Source: Syntrophobacterales bacterium
GTDB taxonomy: Bacteria > Desulfobacterota > Syntrophobacteria > Syntrophobacterales > Thermodesulforhabdaceae
Direction: 5' to 3'
DNA length: 64,000 bases
NCBI GenBank assembly: GCA_026417655.1
Contig: JAOACS010000020.1
Coordinates: 1 to 64,000, forward strand
The notes below the pieces were generated by a model. That model searched no databases. It had not been told where the DNA came from and was given only the letters and a program-made list of their open reading frames with translations. Positions 1-10,498 of this stretch are shown piece by piece; position 1 is the stretch's first letter; every line of letters begins with the position of its first letter. The position numbers were made by a program, and so were the translations under genes.

Positions 1-711
1 CTTTAGAGGAGGGATCCGGGCTTGAGAAAGTGTAAGTGCCCATTCAGCCTGAGCCACATCAAGTTCCGAAACAAGCCCTGCCTCAAAGCGAGCTTTTACA
101 ATCTCAAGTATCTCCCTCTGGGATTCCATATTTTTCTCAACTGCCCTTAATTGATCCTGGGTAGATCTTAGCAAAAAATAGTTTCTTGCCGTTTCAGCAC
201 AGGCACTAATGAGCACTCCTCTATAGTCCTCATTAGCAGCATCAAGGTTTGCTTTGGCCGCTTCAGTAGATCTTCTTATTCTTCCAAAAAGGTCAATCTC
301 CCATGAAGCTCCAATAGTAGTCCGGTAGTCGGTCTTAACTCTAGCCTGGGGATTTACAGATTCGCTCTGTTTACCCCTTGTGACCGATCCTGAGGCATCA
401 ATTGAAGGGTACAAGGTTCCCGTAACATACCCCAACTGCGCTCTTGCTTCCTCTATTCGAGCAACGGCCTTTCTGACATCTCGGTTATCGGCGATAACAT
501 TACCAATGAGTTTAGATAGAATAGGATCGTTAAAAAGGTTCCACCAATTATCCAACGGTTCTTTACCGGAATCAAAAAGCCCTTCGGATGAGCTACTCCA
601 TGCTTTAGGAATAGGGGGTTTTGGTGGAGAATATTCTGGTCCTACGGCACTACAGGCCATAAGGATATAGGTGGCAAGTATCAATAAAAGCTTGGCTCGG
701 AGAACCTTCAT
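1..711 (-). CDS. RND/ABC efflux outer-membrane lipoprotein, NodT/TolC family (3' end cut by window edge)
   Basis: Reading the minus strand from an ATG at 711 gives 237 codons open to the window edge. The start has a lipoprotein signal ending in a lipobox (LMAC, Cys20), then the typical N-terminus of NodT-type outer-membrane factors (VGPEY, proline-rich stretch, then WWNLFNDP). An EIDLFGR-type motif follows near residue 130, then a long helical repeat. These proteins form the trimeric channel through which a periplasmic adaptor passes substrate across the outer membrane. The start overlaps the stop of the upstream HlyD gene (ATGA), so the two are translationally coupled. It is the last visible gene of the exporter operon. 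The C-terminal half lies outside the window, so intactness cannot be judged. Confidence 0.88.
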   Translation of the reverse strand, partial: MKVLRAKLLLILATYILMACSAVGPEYSPPKPPIPKAWSSSSEGLFDSGKEPLDNWWNLFNDPILSKLIGNVIADNRDVRKAVARIEEARAQLGYVTGTLYPSIDASGSVTRGKQSESVNPQARVKTDYRTTIGASWEIDLFGRIRRSTEAAKANLDAANEDYRGVLISACAETARNYFLLRSTQDQLRAVEKNMESQREILEIVKARFEAGLVSELDVAQAEWALTLSQARIPPLK

Positions 712-1796
712 TGTTTTTCCCCGATGTAAACGTCCACAAGCTGCCCAGGAAAGATATTCACACCTTCAGGTTTTTGGAATCTAAATATAACCGGAAGCAC
801 TCGAACATCCACTCTTTCTCTGCGGCCATTTGAGAGTTGTATTTTGGGGATAATGTAGGGTTCAAGGCGAACATATTCTAGGGGAACCCTCCTATCCGAG
901 CCTCGAATATACATTGTTGCCGTGATCTGGTCTGGATGGGGAAGCTTAGGCACAAGAAGCTCATCCACATAACATCTTACCTGAAGTTGCTCTATGGAAC
1001 TATTCATCATAATAATGACAGGGCCATAGCTTCCAGTATAAAGATCGTAGGAACCTTGGGGAGAGACATAACTACCCAACGAGGCCTGAATTCGTGCAAC
1101 AATACCATCTGAGGGAGCTCTAACAACATACTTTTCAAGAAGCTTTGCTGCGGCCTCGTAGGCCTTGTTAGCAGCTAGATACTGGGCCTCAAGGGTTTTG
1201 ATATCGTATTCCCAGGTTCCAGCCTTGGTTAAACGGTATTGCCTGACGGCTATATCGTACGATCTTTGAGCAATTTCGTAGGCGTTCTTGGCCTTGTCAA
1301 AGTCATCCCGGCTTATTGATTTAGGATTTAGTTGATAGGCCCTTTGAATTTTTTCAAATTGGGCTCTCTTATCATCAAGGGCTACTTTGGCGTAATCCAT
1401 CTGAGCTTGAACAACCTCAAGCTCCTCTTTTCTCGGGGCAGCCCTTGCTCGCTGTAGAGCTCTCATGGCCGCATCAGACTGGGCTCTGAGCTGTTCAACC
1501 GTCTGACGCTGAATCGTATCATCAATCGCTATCAAGGGATCGCCCCTATTGACTCTTTGACCCTCCTCGACAAAGATCCGAACCACTATGCCAGAAACCT
1601 CAGGCACAATGGTTATGTTAGCCCCATGGGACTGGTGACTTTCCACAATACCCGTTGAATAAATGCCATTTTCGTAAGGATTTGTAGCAGCCTTCAGGGG
1701 TTCCTGAGGTATAACCCTTTTACTATAGACCTTGGCACTTATAACACTTCCTATGATACCAAGGATAGCAATTCCAACCATAAGCCTAGGACGCAT
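708..1796 (-). CDS. HlyD/DevB-type periplasmic adaptor subunit
   Basis: The 362-residue protein has one N-terminal membrane anchor (about residues 5-22), a first half-lipoyl segment with the motif GQRVNRGDPL near residue 80, a long Ala/Arg/Glu-rich coiled-coil hairpin (about 85-215), the returning lipoyl half (YVVRAPSDGIV, about 225) and a beta-barrel C-terminus ending PGQLVDVYIG. This is the membrane-fusion architecture that bridges an inner-membrane ABC transporter to an outer-membrane channel. It overlaps the ATPase gene upstream by 11 bp and the lipoprotein channel downstream by 4 bp. The substrate cannot be read from sequence. DevB-like adaptors in cyanobacteria export glycolipids, but that is only an analogy. 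Confidence 0.9.
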   Translation of the reverse strand: MRPRLMVGIAILGIIGSVISAKVYSKRVIPQEPLKAATNPYENGIYSTGIVESHQSHGANITIVPEVSGIVVRIFVEEGQRVNRGDPLIAIDDTIQRQTVEQLRAQSDAAMRALQRARAAPRKEELEVVQAQMDYAKVALDDKRAQFEKIQRAYQLNPKSISRDDFDKAKNAYEIAQRSYDIAVRQYRLTKAGTWEYDIKTLEAQYLAANKAYEAAAKLLEKYVVRAPSDGIVARIQASLGSYVSPQGSYDLYTGSYGPVIIMMNSSIEQLQVRCYVDELLVPKLPHPDQITATMYIRGSDRRVPLEYVRLEPYIIPKIQLSNGRRERVDVRVLPVIFRFQKPEGVNIFPGQLVDVYIGEKQ

Positions 1797-2481
1797 GATT
1801 TACCTCATTTTTTATAAGTCCATCCTCCATGTGAAGGATTCGATGGGCAAAATCAAATATTCTTGTATCGTGGGTAACCACAATAATAGCCCTTTTGTCA
1901 TTAAGAATATTGTGCCTTACAAAAGAAATAATATTTTTCCCAGTCTCACCATCTAAGGATGCTGTAGGTTCATCGAAGACGAGAAGATCTGGTTCAGAAA
2001 CTATAGCCCTTGCAATAGCTACCCTCTGTTGTTCACCACCACTCAATTTATAAGGTGGAAGAGTTGCTCTATTTTTTAACCCAACTATATCGAGATAATG
2101 AAGAGCCCTTTCTTGAGCTACTTCCCAGGGAATATTTTTAAGAACCAGCGGAATAATAACATTTTCTAGAGCGGTTAATTTGGGAAATAAATGGTAGTCC
2201 TGAAAAACGAACCCTATGTTATTAAGCCTAAACTTTGCAAGCTCACTAGAGTTAAGTTTCCATATTTCCACGTTTTTAATTCTAACCCATCCCTCATTTG
2301 GTCTCAAGATGCCCGAAATGACACTAAGAAGTGTCGTTTTACCCGATCCGGAGGGACCAACCACGTATAACATCTCTCCGTAAGATACCCAAAGGTCCAC
2401 ACCTCGAAGAGCAAAGGTCCTCGCCGCCTCCTCACCAAACCATTTAACCAATCCGCTCGCTTCCACAATCAAGTTCATCAC
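1786..2481 (-). CDS. ABC transporter ATP-binding protein (LolD/MacB/DevA type)
   Basis: This 231-residue nucleotide-binding subunit has all canonical motifs: Walker A GPSGSGKTT (42-50), Q-loop Gln94, signature LSGGEQQ (146-152), Walker B LLVFDE (166-171) and H-loop His204. The short length with no fused membrane part is typical of the LolD/DevA branch that powers FtsX-fold permeases. It begins immediately after the permease stop (no gap) and overlaps the adaptor start by 11 bp, so permease, ATPase, adaptor and channel are one transcription unit. The likely role is mechanical work on a periplasmic adaptor rather than classic transmembrane transport. Confidence 0.92.
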   Translation of the reverse strand: MMNLIVEASGLVKWFGEEAARTFALRGVDLWVSYGEMLYVVGPSGSGKTTLLSVISGILRPNEGWVRIKNVEIWKLNSSELAKFRLNNIGFVFQDYHLFPKLTALENVIIPLVLKNIPWEVAQERALHYLDIVGLKNRATLPPYKLSGGEQQRVAIARAIVSEPDLLVFDEPTASLDGETGKNIISFVRHNILNDKRAIIVVTHDTRIFDFAHRILHMEDGLIKNEVNHAS

Positions 2482-3621
2482 CTAACCGCGGAACACCTCA
2501 AAGGGTTCAATCCTAATTACTCGTCTTATACCAATATAACTAGAAAGAGTCGTTATCAGAACAACGACTAGAAGCGTTAAGAAAATGTTTTTGTAAGTGA
2601 TAATAGCGGCGTAATTTGGGATTCTCATCTTAGCAAAGGCTATGTAGGAGGAACATATAAGATTTCCAAAACCAAAACCGAGAAAGCTTACAAAGCTTGA
2701 CTGGAGAATTATAGTCTTTACAAGATCTCCATTGGTAGCCCCAATCGCCTTAAGGGCTCCGAATTTTTCCAAATTTTCAAGAACAAAGGCGTAGAATGTC
2801 TGACCAGCAATGGAAGTTCCGACAACAAAACTGACAAGGGTCATCATGAGAATATTCATTCCCATGCCAGTCTTAAACATATAATATTTTTTGATCATTT
2901 CAACGAACTCACTTTCCGACATAGCCCGGTAACCAATTTTTGATACTTCCCGTTTTACCTGTTCGAGGAAGGAAGGTTCCTTAAGGGTAACCAGGATGTA
3001 TGAAATAGTAAATCTAGTGGTTGGAAGGTATTGAATCGCCCTAGTGTAGGTTGTATAAAGCGTAGGGTTTCCAAAAAGTCCCGGAATAACGGATCTTGCT
3101 ATCCCCACAATAACACCCCGATGGTCGTTAATTTCAAATGTTGCCCCTATCTTGGGACTTCCAAGCTTTTTATATTCCGCATCCTTTACGACAATAAAGG
3201 CATCTTCACTGTAAATATCATAAATGTTTCCTTCAAGAATTATCGGCCTTCCAAAGAGGCTTGTATCATCTAATCCCACAATATTTACGCCCTGGTACGC
3301 CCCATTGGGAAGTTTAACTAAACCACTTCCCTGGTAAATCGGAAAGGCATAAAGCACTCCAGGAATACTCCTTACGGCATTCAATAGATAATCTGGAAGC
3401 GGAACAATTGTTCTATCAGATTCAACTGTAGGATCCATGATCCAAACTTGAGCTCCCACATTGAGCACATTGGAGGTGCTTCTTGTAAGGATACCTATAA
3501 AAAGAGAGGTCATTTGTAAAATGAGAAATACGGCGAAGGTAACACCTAAAACGAGAGTAAAAAACTTTGCCTTGTCGCTTATAAGGAGCTTTATCGCTAT
3601 TCGAGCGATACCAACATTCAT
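2482..3621 (-). CDS. FtsX/MacB-fold ABC permease (DevC-like)
   Basis: The 379-residue protein has one N-terminal membrane helix (about 18-44), a large periplasmic domain (about 45-250), then three helices (about 255-280, 308-331, 346-365). It ends in the PFEVFRG motif common to FtsX-domain permeases. This 1+3 topology and gene order (permease, ATPase, HlyD adaptor, outer-membrane channel) match DevBCA/MacAB-like tripartite exporters. The start is supported by a strong ribosome site, AGGAGG, about 6 nt upstream. It is the first gene of the exporter operon. The large external domain probably contacts the adaptor. The substrate is unknown. Confidence 0.88.
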   Translation of the reverse strand: MNVGIARIAIKLLISDKAKFFTLVLGVTFAVFLILQMTSLFIGILTRSTSNVLNVGAQVWIMDPTVESDRTIVPLPDYLLNAVRSIPGVLYAFPIYQGSGLVKLPNGAYQGVNIVGLDDTSLFGRPIILEGNIYDIYSEDAFIVVKDAEYKKLGSPKIGATFEINDHRGVIVGIARSVIPGLFGNPTLYTTYTRAIQYLPTTRFTISYILVTLKEPSFLEQVKREVSKIGYRAMSESEFVEMIKKYYMFKTGMGMNILMMTLVSFVVGTSIAGQTFYAFVLENLEKFGALKAIGATNGDLVKTIILQSSFVSFLGFGFGNLICSSYIAFAKMRIPNYAAIITYKNIFLTLLVVVLITTLSSYIGIRRVIRIEPFEVFRG

Positions 3622-3649
3622 CGAAAAACCTCCTAAGGGATCAAAGAAA

Positions 3650-3678
3650 TTGGTATCCTCACTAAATATCTAAGTCAA
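3650..3678 (-). promoter_or_regulatory. Candidate sigma-70 promoter of the exporter operon
   Basis: On the minus strand a TTGACT box (3678-3673) is followed after exactly 17 nt by TACCAA (3655-3650), about 28 nt before the permease start. The -35 matches 5 of 6 consensus bases. The -10 is weak (3 of 6), so this is only a candidate. Confidence 0.35.
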
Positions 3679-3723
3679 GCGTTTAACTGATAGGAGTCCA
3701 AAAAACTTTTAGGTACTAACCTA

Positions 3724-3737
3724 TTCAAAGCTTTGAA
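3724..3737. promoter_or_regulatory. Perfect 14-bp palindrome upstream of exporter operon
   Basis: TTCAAAGCTTTGAA is perfectly self-complementary. It lies about 100 bp upstream of the permease start and about 45 bp upstream of the candidate -35 box. The position would suit a binding site for a dimeric regulator. No regulator gene is adjacent, and the function is inferred only from symmetry and position. Confidence 0.3.
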
Positions 3738-4071
3738 CCGGCTATCCCACCTAGTATATAGGCCTTTTTCCGGTATATCCATCAGTAGCGGTTTTAATTA
3801 TAATCAACGCCAAAATCTCGCTTAAGGAGGGAAGGAAAGGTGTCCAGATTGCTTCATATTCTATCCCATGGTGTAAGTAATTCTTTCGAGATGTTTCCTT
3901 GTCTTTTTGGGCTCCTTAATGGAGGTCTCGAATCTTTTTCCTTCTGGAAGGTCTTTCTCCGGCCTTCATTTGAACCTGAGCAAATGTTGTTGTTACACTC
4001 AAAGTAAGTTCATGAACCGCCTCTTAAGTCCCTAAATTATCAAAAGAAGGACTTCCCTTGTCTCGGGATCA

Positions 4072-4106
4072 CCTCCATCTCAAGAGCTGTTCTCTCAAGA
4101 TGGAGG
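4072..4106. repeat. Inverted repeat able to form a hairpin, downstream of hcp
   Basis: Nine-base arms CCTCCATCT and AGATGGAGG enclose an inner 4-bp AGAG/CTCT pairing separated by a CA/CA mismatch, with a CTGTT loop. It lies about 70 nt beyond the hcp stop. No T-run follows on either strand, so it is not a standard intrinsic terminator. It may be an RNA-stabilising or processing hairpin. Confidence 0.5.
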
Positions 4107-4175
4107 CCTATATCCTAGCCGTAACTAAGCGAGGTAAGATTTTTCCCTCGCTCCGTTTTTACTATATCAAAGGCC

Positions 4176-5804
4176 CTATCCTAGAATCGCCTTCAGATCC
4201 TCTTCAGGTGTCGAGATAGGCTTGATATTATAGTTTTCCACCAAGAAATTTAAAACATTCGGAGTAAGAAAGGCTGGAAGAGACGGACCTAGTCTAATAT
4301 TTTTAATACCGAGGGACAACAAAGTGAGAAGAATAGCCACAGCTTTTTGTTCATACCAGGAGAGAATAAGCGAGAGAGGAAGCTTGTTGACATCAAGGCC
4401 AAAAATTCCCGAGAGAGCAAGAGCGATCTGGATAGCTGAATAAGCATCATTACATTGTCCCATGTCAAGGAGGCGAGGAATATCACCTATGGTCCCGAGA
4501 TCCTTATCGAAAAATCTAAATTTTCCACAGGCAAGAGTAAGAACTATACAGTCATTTGGCACAAGCTCTACAAAGCGGCTATAGTAGTTTCGCCCTGGTT
4601 TAGCCCCGTCACACCCTGCAACGAGGAAAAAGTGTCTAATCCTCCCAGTTTTTACTGCCTCAACTATCTTATCGACTACACTAGAGATAGCATTTCGCGC
4701 AAATCCAACCATCACATATTTACCTTCTTCATCGCCTTCATAGCCTGGTAGCTCTAATGCTCTTCTTATTAGGGGCTCGAAGTTCCTGTCAGAAATATGA
4801 GTAACCCCGGGCCATCCTACAAGTCCTGAAGTGAAAATATTTTTATCATACACATCCCGGGGCTTCTGAATGCAGTTTGTGGTCATAAGAATGGCGCCAG
4901 GAAACTCGGCAAATTCTTTCTGTTGGTTTTGCCAAGCGGTTCCGTAGTGACCGTAGAAATGGGGATATTTCTTTAGAGCAGGGTAACCATGAGCAGGAAG
5001 CATCTCACCGTGGGTATAAACGTAAATGCCTCTATTTTCTGTCTGTTCAAGAAGTTCCTCAAGATCTTTCAAATCATGGCCTGACACCAGTATGGCTTTA
5101 CCTTTCTTATGACCGAGAGGAACCTTTGTGGGGACAGGATGGCCATAAGTGCTCGTATGGGCGTCATCAAGAATTTCCATGGTTCGAAGATTAGTTTTTC
5201 CGCATTGCATAACCCAATTGATAGCTTCCTCTAGAGAAAGATCCCTTCTCAATGTTATAGCAAGGGCTTCATGAATGAATCGATAGATAGCATCATCTTT
5301 TTTCCCTAGGATTTGGGCGTGATCAGCGTAGGCGGCAATACCTCTACAACCAAATATAAGAGTGTGCTTTAAAGATCTTATATCGGGATCTTCATCGCCG
5401 TTAGTTAAAAAACCTACCCCTTCGCCCTGAGCCACCATCTCTTCCTTCGTAGCACCAGGAGTAAAGGTAGCCGGTCCTTCTATGAAATCCACTTTACCTC
5501 CCGAAGCTTTGACCCTCTCCTTCAGCCTCTCCCTAAGGTCAACAATCCTTCTTATAAGGGGTGGAAATCTATCGGCATCGAAATTCACATTGGTAAGAGT
5601 GGAAAAGAGGGCTTTGCAGGTAAACTCATTTACCTCATCGTCTTTTATACCGACTTTCCAACCCTCAGCAGCTACCTGACTAAGCCCCTTTACCACATAA
5701 AGCAAGAGATCCTGTAGGGATGCCACATCAGGTTGCTTTCCGCAAACCCCAACCTTTGTGCAACCTTCACCCTTTGCCGTTTGTTCACATTGATAGCAAA
5801 ACAT
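4176..5804 (-). CDS. hcp: Hybrid cluster protein, class I (hydroxylamine/NO-stress reductase)
   Basis: This 542-residue iron-sulfur protein reduces hydroxylamine in vitro and is linked in vivo to nitric oxide and nitrosative-stress defence in anaerobes. The N-terminal cysteines are spaced C3-x2-C6-x8-C15-x5-C21, the class I pattern that holds a [4Fe-4S] cluster (E. coli class II has wider spacing). The hybrid-cluster ligands can be followed in order: DDAHTSTYGHP, THGEMLPAH, TTNCIQKP, VAGCDGAKPG, TLACGKF, MGQCNDAY and SWYEQKAVAI, which supply the His, Glu, Cys and Glu/Lys residues known in the family. It stands alone, with no hcr reductase next to it. An FNR/CRP-type box lies 82 bp upstream. 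Confidence 0.97.
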   Translation of the reverse strand: MFCYQCEQTAKGEGCTKVGVCGKQPDVASLQDLLLYVVKGLSQVAAEGWKVGIKDDEVNEFTCKALFSTLTNVNFDADRFPPLIRRIVDLRERLKERVKASGGKVDFIEGPATFTPGATKEEMVAQGEGVGFLTNGDEDPDIRSLKHTLIFGCRGIAAYADHAQILGKKDDAIYRFIHEALAITLRRDLSLEEAINWVMQCGKTNLRTMEILDDAHTSTYGHPVPTKVPLGHKKGKAILVSGHDLKDLEELLEQTENRGIYVYTHGEMLPAHGYPALKKYPHFYGHYGTAWQNQQKEFAEFPGAILMTTNCIQKPRDVYDKNIFTSGLVGWPGVTHISDRNFEPLIRRALELPGYEGDEEGKYVMVGFARNAISSVVDKIVEAVKTGRIRHFFLVAGCDGAKPGRNYYSRFVELVPNDCIVLTLACGKFRFFDKDLGTIGDIPRLLDMGQCNDAYSAIQIALALSGIFGLDVNKLPLSLILSWYEQKAVAILLTLLSLGIKNIRLGPSLPAFLTPNVLNFLVENYNIKPISTPEEDLKAILG

Positions 5805-5885
5805 GCCTCCCTCCCTAACTTCGGTAAATACCTATCTTACCTTAACCCTCAGCTCTAACTTTAATGAGGATACAAATTAAAAACC

Positions 5886-5899
5886 TTGACCTAGATCAA
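5886..5899 (-). promoter_or_regulatory. FNR/CRP-family box upstream of hcp
   Basis: TTGACCTAGATCAA is a near-palindrome with TTGA-N6-TCAA geometry, the spacing of FNR/CRP-family operators. It starts about 82 bp before the hcp start and has A/T-rich sequence downstream that could hold a -10 element. The CRP-family regulator HcpR is known to control hcp in sulfate reducers. Assignment to HcpR rather than FNR is inference. Confidence 0.55.
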
Positions 5900-5941
5900 A
5901 TAATTCCAAAAAATTTGAAATATCTTAAAGGGGGATAGGGC

Positions 5942-8159
<2,218 letters not shown>

Positions 8160-8163
<4 letters not shown>

Positions 8164-9119
8164 GTTGCTTTCCCCTTAACTATCCTCCCGTCTCTTTTAG
8201 TAAGTTCCTCCTTTATACGACAAACCCCACAGATATTACGGTAAGAAATCGCGCCACAGATGGAACACCTCTCTCCTGGGGTCTCATCCGATGTGGGAGG
8301 TCTTTTGGTTTCTAGGTATCCAAAGAGAAAATCTCGTTTTGTTCCTGGCATCTTGGATTCAAGAAATTCCAATGACTCAAGAAAAATATGACTTGTGGCA
8401 CCCTTCGAGAAGGGGCACCTATCTTTAACATAGGAAATATTTTGTATTTGGCAGTAAATACGAATCTCTTCCGATTCCAAACGAAAAAGGGGCTTAATGC
8501 GGGAGGCTACCCCTGGCATGGCGGGAAGATAGGGGTAGGCCTTAGCAAGGTATGACTCTCTGTGTCTTAGAATATTTCCCATAAGGCGACTTGCTTCATC
8601 ATCTAGATTGTGTCCCGTAGCGACAATAGAAAATCCTTCTTGAATAGCCAACCGATTAAGAAATTGTCGTTTCAACATCCCGCATACAGAGCAGATCATA
8701 CGATGGGTGCGACTTCTGATATCAAGGAGGCTAAAGCCAAAAAGATCTTTCAGGCTATAGAAAGAGAGTTCAAGGTTTCGAGACCTTGCAAACTGCTTAC
8801 TGGCTTCCCGAGAAGCTTCCGAAAAACCAGGGATACCAAGGTCAATATGGAGTCCCTTAGTGTAATAGCCAAGTTCGGTAAGTACCGACCAAAGGGCGAG
8901 GGAATCCTTTCCACCCGATACAGCAACCATTATTGGATCACGAGGTCTTAGCGGAAATAGTTTCATGGCTCTCTTCACAGCATTACGAAAAAACACAAGA
9001 AAGCACTCATTGCAAAAATTGGCATGATGGCTTGGAAGGTGAACCAAGGCTTTTCCTTTACATCGGGTACATTTGGCATAAGTCGGGAGTCGTCCATAGG
9101 ATGTAACGTTAAGCTTCAT
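8160..9119 (-). CDS. ttuA: TtuA/Ncs6-type tRNA 2-thiolation enzyme (PP-loop, [4Fe-4S])
   Basis: This 319-residue PP-loop ATPase has SGGKDS at 68-73, an N-terminal zinc ribbon (C17-x2-C20, C36-x2-C39) and a C-terminal zinc site (C285, C288, C297, C300). The presumed [4Fe-4S] cysteines are C143, C146 and C235. Their spacing (3 and 89 residues) is what I recall for Thermus TtuA C130, C133 and C222, so this is TtuA-like rather than the shorter TtcA, which lacks the double zinc ribbons. TtuA makes 2-thio-ribothymidine at position 54, a heat-stabilising tRNA change. The TtuB sulfur carrier is not in this window. It leads the queA-tgt operon. A related anticodon-U34 thiolase cannot be excluded. Confidence 0.8.
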
Positions 9120-9169
9120 TTCTACCCCACCTCATTTTCAAACATTTCATATCACTTAAACGGTCTCAC

Positions 9170-9199
9170 CTTTTAGCAGACATCTAGGTTTTATGGCAA
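9170..9199 (-). promoter_or_regulatory. Candidate promoter of ttuA-queA-tgt
   Basis: Minus-strand TTGCCA (9199-9194), an 18-nt spacer, then TAAAAG (9175-9170), about 50 nt before the ttuA start. Both boxes are partial consensus matches. This is a weak call. Confidence 0.28.
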
Positions 9200-9243
9200 T
9201 AAAAGCCTTGTCTCATTCGAAACCCAATTGACCAGCTCAAGTA

Positions 9244-9271
9244 TTGCATGTAGAAAAGGCGAGTATAAAAT
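9244..9271 (+). promoter_or_regulatory. Candidate promoter of the MFS transporter gene
   Basis: TTGCAT (9244-9249), a 16-nt spacer, then TAAAAT (9266-9271), 45 nt before the start codon. The -10 matches 5 of 6 bases and the -35 matches 4 of 6. Confidence 0.35.
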
Positions 9272-9316
9272 AATGCCAATAGGCCCCTCATACACCCAAG
9301 GGGAGGATGAATCATA

Positions 9317-10498
9317 ATGAGAGACGTGAAAAAGGGTGCCCTTTCTTTCGTAATCCTTATGGGGATTGTAAGTCTTTTTTCAGACGCAACTTATGAAGGG
9401 GCCCGTAGCATCACAGGACCTTTTTTGGAAGGTCTAGGGGCCTCTGCCTTAGTGGTAGGAACAGTTGCAGGATTTGGTGAATTTGCAGGATATTCGCTAA
9501 GACTGATATTTGGATATGTCGCCGATAAGACCAGGAAATATTGGACCCTTGCAATTGTAGGATACTGCGTCAATTTGTTATCCATCCCAGCTCTTTCTCT
9601 AGTCAATCAGTGGGGAATGGCTTCCTCTTTGGTAATAGCAGAACGGTTAGGAAAGGCCATTCGAACACCATCAAGAGATGCTATGTTATCTTATGCCAGT
9701 TGCGAAGTAAGTCGAGGATTAACTTTTGGACTTCACGAGGCCCTCGATCAGATAGGAGCAGTGGCGGGTCCTCTTTTAGTAACCTGGATTCTTGCTAAGG
9801 GTGGAAACTATAACTCCTCCTTTGGCTTCCTTATTATACCGGCCATGATAGCTCTTGCAGTCCTATTTATAGCGCGACTTATATACCCAAACCCTCAACA
9901 CTTTGAGATGTCCCTTGCACCAGAGTTGAAATCAAAAGGCCTTCCCAGAGCCTATAAACTTTACCTTATAGCAACAGCTATGGTAGCCATGGGGTATGTT
10001 GACTTTCCCCTTATAGCCTACCATATTGAACACACTTCAATGGTAAAACCGACATGGATACCCATACTTTACGCCATCGCCATGGGGGTTGACGCAGTAG
10101 CAGCCCTTATTTTTGGAAGGTGGTTTGACAAGGGAGGTCTAAAGGTTCTCTTTTTGGCTATAGCAGTTTCAGCATTCTTTCCTATTTTTGCCTTTTTTGG
10201 TTCCTTCCATCTTGTAATCCTTTCGATGATACTATGGGGAATAGGTATGGGAGTTCAAGAATCAATAATGAAAGCGACAATAGCGAATATGGTTTCTTCT
10301 GAAAGGCGTGCCACCGCCTATGGAATATTTAATACAGCCTTTGGTATATGTTGGTTTTTAGGAAGTGCTCTTATGGGATTTCTTTACGAAATCTCGATCC
10401 AAGCCCTTGTAGCTTTTTCACTTCTCACTCAGATCAGTGCTCTCTTTGTGTTGTGGGTTATTAGGAAAAGCACTGTTTTCCCCTCTTTATCTACCTGA
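9317..10498 (+). CDS. Major facilitator superfamily transporter
   Basis: The 393-residue polytopic protein is consistent with 12 membrane helices. It has the MFS loop 2-3 signature in degenerate form (GYVADKTRKYW, near residues 66-76) and a related copy in the second half (GRWFDKGGLK). The central charged loop (about 190-210) separates two six-helix bundles. The start is supported by GGGGAGGATG just upstream. The substrate is not predictable from sequence. It stands alone and converges on motB, with its last 12 bp overlapping the motB 3' end. Confidence 0.88.
   Translation: MRDVKKGALSFVILMGIVSLFSDATYEGARSITGPFLEGLGASALVVGTVAGFGEFAGYSLRLIFGYVADKTRKYWTLAIVGYCVNLLSIPALSLVNQWGMASSLVIAERLGKAIRTPSRDAMLSYASCEVSRGLTFGLHEALDQIGAVAGPLLVTWILAKGGNYNSSFGFLIIPAMIALAVLFIARLIYPNPQHFEMSLAPELKSKGLPRAYKLYLIATAMVAMGYVDFPLIAYHIEHTSMVKPTWIPILYAIAMGVDAVAALIFGRWFDKGGLKVLFLAIAVSAFFPIFAFFGSFHLVILSMILWGIGMGVQESIMKATIANMVSSERRATAYGIFNTAFGICWFLGSALMGFLYEISIQALVAFSLLTQISALFVLWVIRKSTVFPSLST

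Larger units (their letters stand above)
3622..4175. other. 554-bp intergenic region between hcp and the exporter operon
   Basis: No convincing coding frame is present. It holds the candidate exporter promoter and palindrome at its left end and two inverted repeats nearer hcp (one at 4072-4106, one at about 4130-4152 with GCGAGG/CCTCGC arms). The middle (about 3740-4060) shows nothing I can assign. Confidence 0.6.
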
